From the NCBI GenBank assembly GCA_000697335.1, contig JNEM01012775.1, forward strand, positions 1-11,296: a stretch of 11,296 bases of DNA. The letters are read 5' to 3'. The notes under the pieces were generated by a model. The model searched no databases. It saw only the letters and a program-made list of their open reading frames with translations, and was not told the DNA's origin. This document shows positions 1-8,139 of this stretch, in pieces; the stretch's first letter is position 1; the number at the start of each line of letters is the position of its first letter. The DNA comes from Conidiobolus incongruus B7586 (Eukaryota; Entomophthoromycota; Entomophthoromycetes; Entomophthorales; Conidiobolaceae). The position numbers and the translations under genes are program-made.

Positions 1-1091
1 TTATTAATTATAATAAACATAAATTTTTTATAGTAATTAGGTATATATTTTAAACAATTATAAATTTATTTATTCCTTTTAACTAAATATATAATATTTT
101 TTCAATTATAATTTTATAGTTATATGTATTCAAAATTAAATAAGTGTAATTCAACATATAATAATAAATGGCTAAATATTAATAACCTGATATATTTTTG
201 TAATAGAAATTATTAGTAATTTTGACTATATTTAATTTTAAATATATATATATATATATATATATTTATATCTGTGAGCTGAAAAATATAGTAATCCAAA
301 ATAAATATTGTGTAATATTAATGAAAAATAGAAACTATATATTTCGCAAATAAGGATATTTATTAATCAGCCAATCAATTCATAGAATAATTTTAGTAAA
401 AATAAATAAATTCGTCATTGAAAATTGATTCAAATAATTAAATCTTGGAAATGCAATTTTGAAGATTTGATTAAAATATATGATTATGAGTGCTGGTTAT
501 TAAGTATTAAAGAATTTAGATTCTAGGAATATCAAGAATATTAATTACAGAATGATGCTTGTAATTGAAAATGAGAGTATGATGTTGAGAAATATCAAAA
601 AACTTGTTAATTACTAAAAAGCTGGATTGAATTAAATCAATTCATTTGTCAAATGTTATAATAACCTCACTAGTATTCTCGAGTGAAAATAAATTATTGT
701 TTGGATATATAATGTAAGATTGAGAAAACCATAATAATTAATATTATACAAATGGAATTTTATATTCGGCAATATTAATCATGGTAACATTAAATCTGAC
801 TTTAACAATTTAAATTTATTGATATTGCGTAATAAAAGGCTTAATAAAGGACTCATACATAATACATAATGGAGTTGAGTGAGAATTAGCAAAAAATAAT
901 AATATATGTTGGATTAAGAAAAATATCAAGGTAATTAACTAAAAATATTGTATTAAGAGCAATGAATATTTGTGTATTAATCCCACAAATGAAAATCGAA
1001 CGATATTTTTGATTGAATCTGGAATTGAGGTATAAATGAGAAATTGATGACATTTTTTGGGAATGCAATTCTATTATAAAATTCAATAAAC
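1..1091. other. AT-rich intergenic spacer, left edge
   Basis: No coding region is visible on either strand: open stretches are short, low-complexity and lack any recognisable family motif. It holds a perfect AT microsatellite near 242-265. The last part must include the promoter and 5' leader of the gene starting at 1092. The bases just before that ATG read tataaaattcaataaac, but TATA-like strings are everywhere in this composition, so no promoter element can be singled out. Confidence 0.6.
242..265. repeat. (AT)n microsatellite
   Basis: About twelve uninterrupted AT dinucleotide units in spacer DNA. It is likely length-polymorphic, and no function is implied. Confidence 0.9.
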
Positions 1092-1637
1092 ATGAGCCAA
1101 TTCGACGAAAAGACCCTCAAAAAAGTTGTTAAGGAAGGAGGAAAGCGTGGTATCGAAATTGACGGTGCCGCTACCATGGGTGGTCTCGAATTCTTCTGTA
1201 CCAAAGTCGAAGAACCCGCTGGTAATCTTGATCTTACTCTCGAATCCCTCGCTGCCATGAACAAGGAAATCGACCCCAATGAAGAAGAATCCAAGGGTGG
1301 TTCCGGCTGGATTGGTAAGTTGGTTGTTTCCATTAACGACGACCAAACTGCTCTTGTTGCCTACGTCCCTACTGATAAGTTAAGCAAGGTTGAACCCGAA
1401 GCTTGGTTAAAGGATGTTGTCTCCGTTTATGGTAACATCGAAGTCACCAAGAAGGACGATACTATTGCCACTGCCATCGTTCCCAAGGACGCTGACAAGG
1501 GTGTCTTCTCCCTTAAGGTCCGTGATGAAGCTATCTCTCGTGGTATTTCTTACTTGCGTTCTAAGGGTGCTTTCCCTGAAGCTGAAGAATCTGATTCTGA
1601 GCCCGCTATGGGAGACGATTTCTTCGACAACTTATAA
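1092..1637 (+). CDS. Conserved hypothetical acidic protein, 181 aa, intronless, strongly codon-biased
   Basis: An uninterrupted frame runs from ATG at 1092 to TAA at 1635-1637. I do not recognise a named domain. The N terminus (KTLKKVVKEGGKRGIEI, then MGGLEFFCT) and the segment IGKLVVSINDDQTALVAYVP look like a conserved globular fold. From memory, not from a search, similar unnamed proteins exist in stramenopiles and dinoflagellates. The last 20 residues are highly acidic, include an SDSE stretch that could be a casein kinase 2 site, and end DDFFDNL. There is no signal peptide or membrane segment, so a soluble cytosolic or nuclear protein is likely. Base composition contrasts sharply with the flanks: codons are mainly C- or T-ending optimal types (AAG, GTC, TTC, GGT, ACC, GCC), as expected of a very highly expressed gene. 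The start is supported because codon bias begins right after this ATG. Function is unknown; that it is a real gene is nearly certain. Confidence 0.93.
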   Translation: MSQFDEKTLKKVVKEGGKRGIEIDGAATMGGLEFFCTKVEEPAGNLDLTLESLAAMNKEIDPNEEESKGGSGWIGKLVVSINDDQTALVAYVPTDKLSKVEPEAWLKDVVSVYGNIEVTKKDDTIATAIVPKDADKGVFSLKVRDEAISRGISYLRSKGAFPEAEESDSEPAMGDDFFDNL

Positions 1638-2468
1638 TTTTTCACTGTATTAAAGATCTGACATTTACAATATTCCTTGACTTACCAGGCAAATTTATCA
1701 TATATATTAGTGCATATTTTCTCTTCATTTTCACATATGTTATTTTAACTTTTTGATTTATGTTAATATTTTTTAGATTTTATTTTATCTTTGATATTAA
1801 TATGATTTTATTCTATTTTTTGAATTGTAATTCTTATTCATATCTATCTGCTATTACCTTCAGTTCGCATTGCAGTTTTGATTTTTTCAACCATTCACTC
1901 ATATCTAAATTAAAATAAGACAATACAAAAAATGTGTGTTCTTTTCATCAATTTAATTGGGTAAATTGCTATATTTTTTGTTTAAAATTCTAATTTTCGT
2001 TAATTTCATTGGTTATTTGATTATAATTATTCGCATTCATTAAATCAGTGGTGAAATTTCATAATAAATCAGTTTAAACGTCATCATAGTTGATTCAATT
2101 CTTCAAATTATGTTATAATTAGTTTAGTTATATCGAATTTTACTCGAATTATGGTTTGTATATTGAATAATATAACAATATCTAGTAAAGTTAATTTTCT
2201 AGCAATTTACAATATAGAATTATAATGCATTAACAAATTCTGCAAAATGACTTTAGGTTCTGTTTGTTCACAATTATAGAAGTCAATTAATTTAAGCAAA
2301 GATTTTGTAATTTTATTTATATATTTGGCTGACCAATACAAGAATTTATGTCAATTTAAAAAATTTATTACCAATGTTAAATTTAATCAAGTAAAAAAAA
2401 TACTATTTTCAATTAAAATTATTTTTTTAATAAATGATTATTTGATCAATTTCTACAAAATTCTATCT

Positions 2469-2486
2469 ACTAATATTAATATTAGT
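2469..2486. repeat. 18-bp perfect palindrome
   Basis: The sequence actaatattaatattagt equals its own reverse complement over 18 bases. It sits in low-complexity AT DNA, where such palindromes arise easily. Confidence 0.7.
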
Positions 2487-2604
2487 ATTATTAGCTTATA
2501 TCAGAAAAAATTTGTAGAAAAATATGTAATTTCAAAATAGAATATTGAAAATGCTTAGTATAATCTACGTTGGCAAGCCATTATATTAATTAACAGAATT
2601 TTTG

Positions 2605-2629
2605 ATATTTGATATGGAATATCAAATAT
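2605..2629. repeat. Perfect inverted repeat, 11-bp arms, 3-nt loop
   Basis: The arms are atatttgatat (2605-2615) and atatcaaatat (2619-2629), separated by gga. With a 2-nt bulge the pairing extends outward through ttg at 2602-2604 and caa at 2632-2634. It can form a cruciform in DNA or a hairpin in read-through RNA between two convergent genes. Confidence 0.75.
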
Positions 2630-3067
2630 ATCAATTTTAATAGTTGTAAAATGTTATTATTTTCAATTTAAAATGTCTAATGAAAGGTGAATTGAAATAT
2701 TCAATTTCAGTATGAAAAATCAAAATAATTTAAATAATTTTTCAACCATGAAATAGCTAAAAAAATCATCTAATTTGAATGAAAAAATTATTTATTTGCA
2801 TAGATGAGTCAAGTAATATATATGACTTTAATCATTTTGTTTATTAAAAGTTAAAGCAAAATTGATGATATACATATATATTTATATATATATATGATTC
2901 AAAATATGGTTTATTTCAAATAAATCAGTGGTTACTGAGAATTTATATAATAAGGAAATTGATGTCGAATTAGAAAAAAATATAGTAAAATGGTTAATAT
3001 ATCATCAGAGAGATATTCAAAATTATTAGTTCTAGAGTAATCAGCAATCAAAAGTAGATTTATAATA

Positions 3068-5698
3068 TTATTGATAGATGGTGCCTTGAGGCTGTTGAAC
3101 AGTTGTGTGCGATACTCCGTTTACCATCGTCTCCTCTTGATTAGTAGGTTGAACGAGTGTATTTTGCTTTAACTTTAGATAATCGTGATAAAGCTGGGTT
3201 CTTTGTCTATCCAAATCTTGTTTTTCTTTTTCCATCAAGCGCTCAAGCTCCTCAAATTGGCTTAACTTTAATTCAATCTTCATCAGCTGAGCTTCAACAG
3301 TGGCATGAACTAGTCTTTGAATTTCTTTGTCTTCATATTGAGCCAAAACGCTGGCTTTGGCAGCAGCAGCTCCTAATGCAGCAGCAGCAGCCTTTTCAAC
3401 TGATGATTGTGGAATAGGGTCCTCAGGTTGGCTAGGTTTACCATCTTCAGATCCTGTTAAATGTTTTAAAGCTGATTGAGCTGCAGCAGCTGCAACACCT
3501 GGGTTGACAGCGGATGCTAAAAAGGCAACTACTGACATAACAGGATTGTCGGTCTGACTGAAAGGAAGTCTTCGATATTGCAAAGGATCAGTAGGGTTAG
3601 ATTGAGTACTAGGCTCAAGGTATGGATCTTCAATAGGAAGTTTCAAAAATTGTAAAATACATTGTTTAGCATCTCGAGTTCCAACATGTTCAGCAACCTT
3701 GTTCCAATCCTCTTGATACATTTCCAATCCTTCGAGTAAAAGCAATGTTTCTTGATCTGTCCAATCATTTGATTCAATGTCAACAATTGGCTCTTCCATA
3801 CGAATAAAATCGCCACTCGAAGTATTAGAAGGAAAACGGCCTTCAAGGTAGCAACTTGAACAAAGATTAAGTGATTTATCTTTCAAATTATGATAACGTA
3901 ATTTAGAGCAATCGACTGAGCACGTTGAGCAAGTATGAGCAACTTTTGGCGACGTGACTGGCTTATAGATGCTGCGACGAAGCTCAAGGTTGGTAGCAGG
4001 TTGTGTATTTTGGTTACGAGCATCGGTATTGATAGGAGCAGAAGATTGAGAAGCAGAGTTGGGAGTAGTGAATGGCTGAAAGGGTTGAAGACCTTTAGGG
4101 GTATCAGCAGTAACTTGGAAGTGACCGGTAAATGGTGGGACAACAGTGGAAGGACGAGTTTCCGGGTCAACTTTGTAGTTAATTAATCCCCATTGCTCAA
4201 GAAAAGCGTGAAGTCTTATCACAGTTGCTACATCTATAGGTAAAACTCGACGACACGAAGTTACTGTTAAGTATTCATTAGGATTTAATCTGAATGTATT
4301 GATCATAAAATCACGAGATTCTTTATAAACTGTAGGAGTTTTAGAGCGATTTAATCCAGAAAAGAATTCGGGTAAAGCCTTTTTTTCAATATCATGGATT
4401 GCATCCATATTGAACCAGGCAGAATAACTGGGAATAAACACTTCGTGAATTTGCTCTGCAAGGTATTTTTTAGCCTTATCTAGTGCCCCGTCAACTTCTT
4501 GAGAGACATTCTCCGAATTTTCATCTTCCGGGGGAATATTAGAAAGTTCGCCATTTTTGAAAGGTTCTAATTCGTTACGTTTAGTGCGAGATATGGCTTT
4601 AGCAGCCTCATCTGCAATGGTAATTTCCTGAACGGAAGTAGAAGAATCAATTGAAGTAGTTTCAGGTTTTAAATAAGATGGGCGTTGTTCTAAATTATCG
4701 AGGTTATAAAAGATTAGAAAGAATTCGACAAATATTTACCTTGGGGAGTATTTTCATCAGTATGAGATCCATTTAAATTTTCAGAATCAAGCCTTGGTTT
4801 TTTGTTAGAACTATCTTCCAATTCTGGAGTTCTTTTGAGTAATTCCTTATTTTCCTCGGGAATAATATACTCTGATTCCGAAATCCATTGCTGATATTTA
4901 CAACTGTTGCTTATCCAGTCATAAGATAGTGTGAATGGCTCTGAACAAGGAGGTGGGTTAGAAGGAGCTAAGGCATCGTCTTTGGATTTCCATTCGCAGA
5001 ATGAATCTGGTAAATACCAATACTGAACTAGAGCTAAATTATCTTTGATTGCAATTACTTTATATTTATCAGATTTTGAATCTGGCAGAGATAAGGACTT
5101 GTTAAGGATAATATGAGTAGGGTTATTGTCACATGAAACTATTTCAAAACCTGAATAGGAAATTAAATTTCGTTAAATACCGTAATGTATGAAATAAAAA
5201 GATAAGAGTACCTTGAATAGATTTCAAGTTGCTTTCAAGTTGTTCTTTTAAGTCTGCCGACATTTCCGAACTAAACGCTATCCTAGGAATTTTGAGCAGA
5301 TTGTTTTGGATGAATTCAAGTCTTAAATGTTCGTTCCAAGAGCTGAAAAAATCATTTGATTGATTTGGAATTTCTTCTATGGATATTTTTTTGTTATTTA
5401 TAAATTGACAACTTGATTTCAAAAATGCAAGAAAATGATTGGAATTAGAAGAATTAACTAAAATGAAACGAATGGGCAGCTTAAGGAGGGGAGAGTTTGT
5501 TTCTGTAGATTGAGTTGATTTTTTATAAAAGTCAACTAAAGATGTGATTAAAGTTTCAATAGTTTCTTGAGTAATGGAAGATTGGGAAGGTAATTCAGAT
5601 TGAAAAATTTGCTCAATTTTTTCTTTTAAATCAGACCACCATTGAGAAGATTTTAAGCTTGAAATAACAACACTATATTCAGATTGGTTTTCGTTCAT
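3068..5698 (-). CDS. SWI3/RSC8/SMARCC-type SWI/SNF complex subunit, 839 aa, 3 exons
   Basis: This is a core scaffold subunit of SWI/SNF-class nucleosome remodellers in the nucleus. Exons are 5698-5212, 5150-4740 and 4689-3068 (stop at 3068-3070). Introns are 5211-5151 (61 nt, GTACTC..TTCAG) and 4739-4690 (50 nt, GTAAAT..TTTAG), both phase 1; splicing gives one continuous frame. Residues 1-165 resemble the N-terminal MarR/BRCT-like part of animal SMARCC (LKLPIRFILV, FIQNNLL.IPRI). About 170-260 resemble its chromodomain-like part (YWYLPDSFCEW, then WISNSCKYQQWISESEY). SWIRM spans about 380-475 (HEVFIPSYSAWF, LNPNEYL, HAFLEQWGLINY). A ZZ zinc finger spans about 553-587 with paired cysteines (CSTC, CSSC). 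SANT spans about 608-654 (WTDQETLLLLEGLEMY, DWNKVAEHVG). The SWIRM-associated C-terminal region has FLASAVNPGVAAAAA at about 690, then a helical coiled coil at 727-812 (FEELERLMEKEKQDL). The start is the first ATG of the conserved frame. Length fits the family. It is tandem with, but far from, the RhoGAP gene. Confidence 0.95.
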
Positions 5699-5876
5699 TA
5701 TTTGGATTAAAGTTGATAAATTTAGGATTATATAAAGTTTTCAGTTTAAATGAAATCAATTAATAAACATCATTCAAAACATATCATTTAAAATAAGGGA
5801 TTTAATATTTATTCCAACCCATAAAATTTTATTTCATGAAATGTGTCTGAATTATCAAATTTCATTTTTCAAATTA
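5699..5876. promoter_or_regulatory. Presumed promoter/5' leader region of the SWI3-like gene
   Basis: A short AT-rich stretch lies between the start codon of the SWI3-like gene (read leftwards) and the left end of the mariner relic. The core promoter is expected here by position only; no defined element can be picked out. If the transposon ends are placed correctly, the insertion lies only about 180 bp upstream of the start codon. Confidence 0.35.
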
Positions 5877-5902
5877 CTGATTGGTTTGTATTTTTTCATT
5901 CA
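5877..5902 (+). repeat. Candidate left terminal inverted repeat of mariner relic
   Basis: ATTGG followed shortly by TGTATTT is shared with the inverted right end at 7092-7115, allowing two 2-nt gaps. TA at 5875-5876 could be the target duplication. The boundary rests on alignment by eye. Confidence 0.4.
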
Positions 5903-6021
5903 TAATTCAGCAGAATTAGTGCAAAACCAACTTTAAAAGGAAGTTAAAATTTCTGAGATCAATATTAATTTAGTGCAGAATAAAAATTTATTATCTGTTT
6001 GTTAAAATATAATTTTTCACA

Positions 6022-7044
6022 ATGGTACCACTGAAACTTAATAATAATCTTCTAAGAAATATTATTTTATTTTATTTTGATCATATATACAAACCATTAA
6101 AATCATATAGAATAATTAAATAAGTATATGGTAAAAATATTATTACTCCCAAATATTGTCAAAAATACTTTCTATGTTTTTAAAATAATGATTATTTTAT
6201 TAAAGATAAACTACATATAGGTAAAAAATACAAGTATCTGACAAAGAAATATTAGATATTATAAAGACTAATATTAATTATTCTTTAAAAAAATTTTCAA
6301 AAAATATTAAATATAAGTCATGGTTAATAATTATATTAATTAAAAATAATAATAAAGTTTAAAAATTATCAAATTAGTTAATTTATTAATTAATAATATT
6401 TGATAAATTAAATAAATTGGTATATATTTATTATTTATAAAATTTACAAAAAAAACTTAGATTATTTGAAATATATATATTATTAACAAAACATGAATTA
6501 TGTTTAATAATACAGTAGATAAATACTATCAAGTAATTAAAAGAACAAAGGTTAAAAGTCAAGCAAAACTAAATATATATATAGAAAATATATAATGCTT
6601 ACTATATAGTGGAATTAAAAAAGGTATTAAATATTATAAAATTAAAAAAAATTAATGATTATTTTAAAATATAAAAATTATATAAGATACTAAGAAAATA
6701 AAGATCAAATTATTTTAAGTAAAGATCTAAATAATATATAAACTCTTATATTTATATATTATCATCATGATAATACAAAACCATATACAATAACTGAAAC
6801 TTTATATATTTTAGATTGTAATTTATTTGAATTATTACTATATCTAGTACACTCTCCTAATCTTGCATCTAGTGATTTTTATTTTTTAGATATTTTCAAA
6901 GCTTTTCAAAAATAAAATTTTATGAATAAAGCTGAGTTCTTGTAATTTATTAAAACAGTAAAAAGAGAATATTATAAAAAGGGGATATATGGTTAAATAA
7001 AAGATGGAAGTAAGTTCAAAAGTATGGAAGCTGTTTATATTTAA
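6022..7044 (+). pseudogene. Mariner transposase pseudogene (DD34D), about 340 codons
   Basis: This was a cut-and-paste transposase. Frame +1 opens with ATG at 6022. ILFYF at 6061 and SYRII.VYG.N.ITPKYCQKYF (about 6103-6170) match the first helix-turn-helix region and the WF motif. DYFIKDKLHIGKK (about 6190-6225) matches the DKPRSGRP linker. The next part (KEILDIIKTN, SLKKFSKN, 6243-6305) is in frame +3, then the frame returns to +1, implying two compensating indels. The catalytic core continues with YRKYIMLTI.WN.K at 6583-6621 (family VMLxVWWDWKG), HHDN at 6763-6774, and HSPNLASSDFYFL at 6850-6888. The second and third catalytic Asp codons (6769 and 6874) have exactly 34 residues between them, the mariner signature. 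The first Asp, expected near 6487-6490, is lost. YKKGIYG near 6980 matches the family C terminus, and TAA at 7042 is probably the native stop. Total length is close to the family's roughly 345 aa. Many Trp positions are now TAG or TAA. Confidence 0.9.
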
Positions 7045-7091
7045 CGATTAAAATATTAGTATATATAAATAAGAAATAAAAGTTTAATAAA

Positions 7092-7115
7092 TATAAATAC
7101 AATAGCCAATATGAG
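7092..7115 (-). repeat. Candidate right terminal inverted repeat of mariner relic
   Basis: This is the inverted partner of 5877-5902, with TA at 7116-7117 as the possible target duplication. The match is gapped and partial, as expected for an old copy. Confidence 0.4.
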
Positions 7116-7882
7116 TATTATAAATATTTTTGAACAATTGGTTAATATAATATCATGATATTTTTTAGAAGTAATCATGTTAACTCACTGTAACTAGCTA
7201 CTTTTGTTACCCCTTTCTTCATTTGGATATGAACGAAATTATGAAAATGAACAATAAACTTTAATTTATAAATATAAGTACTTTATCATTTGAAAATAAA
7301 AGATATTCAAAGTAAACCGTATAAATTACTTCTATTCCAACAAAAACAGAATATTTTTATATTTTTAGAATATAATGAACAAATATTAATATTAATTAAT
7401 ATAATCCAATTTAATATATAGTCCACAAATGATATAATTATATAAATTTATATGTCACTGTATATAAACAAACTTCCACAATCTTAAAAAATTTAATTAA
7501 TTAAAGAGATTAAAATTTTATTTCTTTATTAATTATTCCAATATTTTGCATCCTATCAGAAAGATTTTCAAATTCTTAATTGTTTATATAAGAAAGTAAC
7601 AGTGTTTATTTTCAATTTTAATAATATCAAAATTAAATCTCAAATTAAATATGATTTATAACAATAGTGAACTGAAGTATTTATTAATTTGATTATTACG
7701 ATTTGCAATATAATTATCATGTTAAGAACAATTGGATTTATTAATATATATTCAATTATGAATTATCATTTATATGAAGCGATAAAACATAAAACTCATC
7801 ATATCTCTTAAATATTATATTCACTGATAAAGCAATAAATAATACTAATAAATTCCAAATATTAATTATATTAACATAACAT

Positions 7883-7919
<37 letters not shown>

Positions 7920-8139
7920 ACTATACATTAAATTTTCAATTTTTAATAAAGATAACAAAAATTTTATTCAATAAAAATGATTTAACATATTAAATAACAA
8001 ATGATTCAAACTTAATAAGTGTTAAAAATGAAAATAGAAACGAAAATGGATATATATAATATTTGTTTAATGTTTAATGAGACAAAGAGTAAATAACAAG
8101 TGTAGGATTTGAAAAAAATAAACTAAGAATGAATAATGC
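7116..8139. other. AT-rich spacer downstream of the RhoGAP gene
   Basis: It lies between the mariner relic and the stop codon of the RhoGAP gene, and holds that gene's 3' UTR at its right end. No coding segment or RNA gene is seen. A patch near 7185-7230 is slightly richer in C and G, but without a recognisable motif. Confidence 0.6.
7886..7917. repeat. (AT)16 microsatellite
   Basis: A perfect 32-bp AT dinucleotide run, the longest simple repeat in the window. Confidence 0.92.

Larger units (their letters stand above)
1638..3067. other. Spacer between convergent genes
   Basis: It lies between the 3' ends of the 181-aa gene (+) and the SWI3-like gene (-), so it holds both 3' UTRs and polyadenylation regions. 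No clear AATAAA signal stands out against the AT background. An open stretch at 2325-2540 (+) is low-complexity, starts with TTG and has no family signature, so I do not call it a gene. Two palindromic structures lie at 2469-2486 and 2605-2629. Confidence 0.6.
5877..7115 (+). mobile_element. Degenerate mariner (DD34D) DNA transposon, about 1.24 kb
   Basis: The core is a full-length but broken mariner transposase (6022-7044). The ends are tentative. Reading inward, the left end begins CTGATTGGTTTGTATTT and the right end, reverse-complemented, begins CTCATATTGGCTATTGTATTT. These are similar with small gaps, and each is preceded by TA, the usual mariner target duplication. The resulting length of about 1.24 kb, with 145 bp before the ATG and about 71 bp after the stop, matches intact mariners closely. 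No nested insertion is seen. The element is old: it carries more than twenty stops and has drifted to the AT content of its surroundings. Confidence 0.8.

Noticed and set aside
977-1346. Open frames antisense to the 181-aa gene
   Set aside because: They are shadows of the strongly biased sense frame; the sense frame has family-like motifs and optimal codons.
1414-1653. Second + strand frame overlapping the end of the 181-aa gene
   Set aside because: Out-of-frame reading of a high-GC coding region, with no independent evidence.
2325-2540. Open reading frame of 71 codons on + strand in the convergent spacer
   Set aside because: It starts with TTG, is dominated by Lys, Ile, Asn and Phe as random AT-rich DNA would be, has no codon bias like the real genes, and matches no family I know.
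3157-3417. + strand frame opposite the coiled-coil and alanine-rich part of the SWI3-like gene
   Set aside because: Its glutamine run is the complement of the alanine codons on the other strand, and the minus-strand frame is clearly the conserved protein.
3643-4186. Other frames on both strands within SWI3-like exon 3
   Set aside because: They overlap the ZZ, SANT and linker coding sequence and have no domain content.
5913-7146. aaccaac near 5924 and ttggtta near 7139 as mariner ends
   Set aside because: Mariner ends read TTGG inward from the left and CCAA at the right; this pair has the reverse orientation. The pair at 5877 and 7115 fits orientation and TA flanks better.
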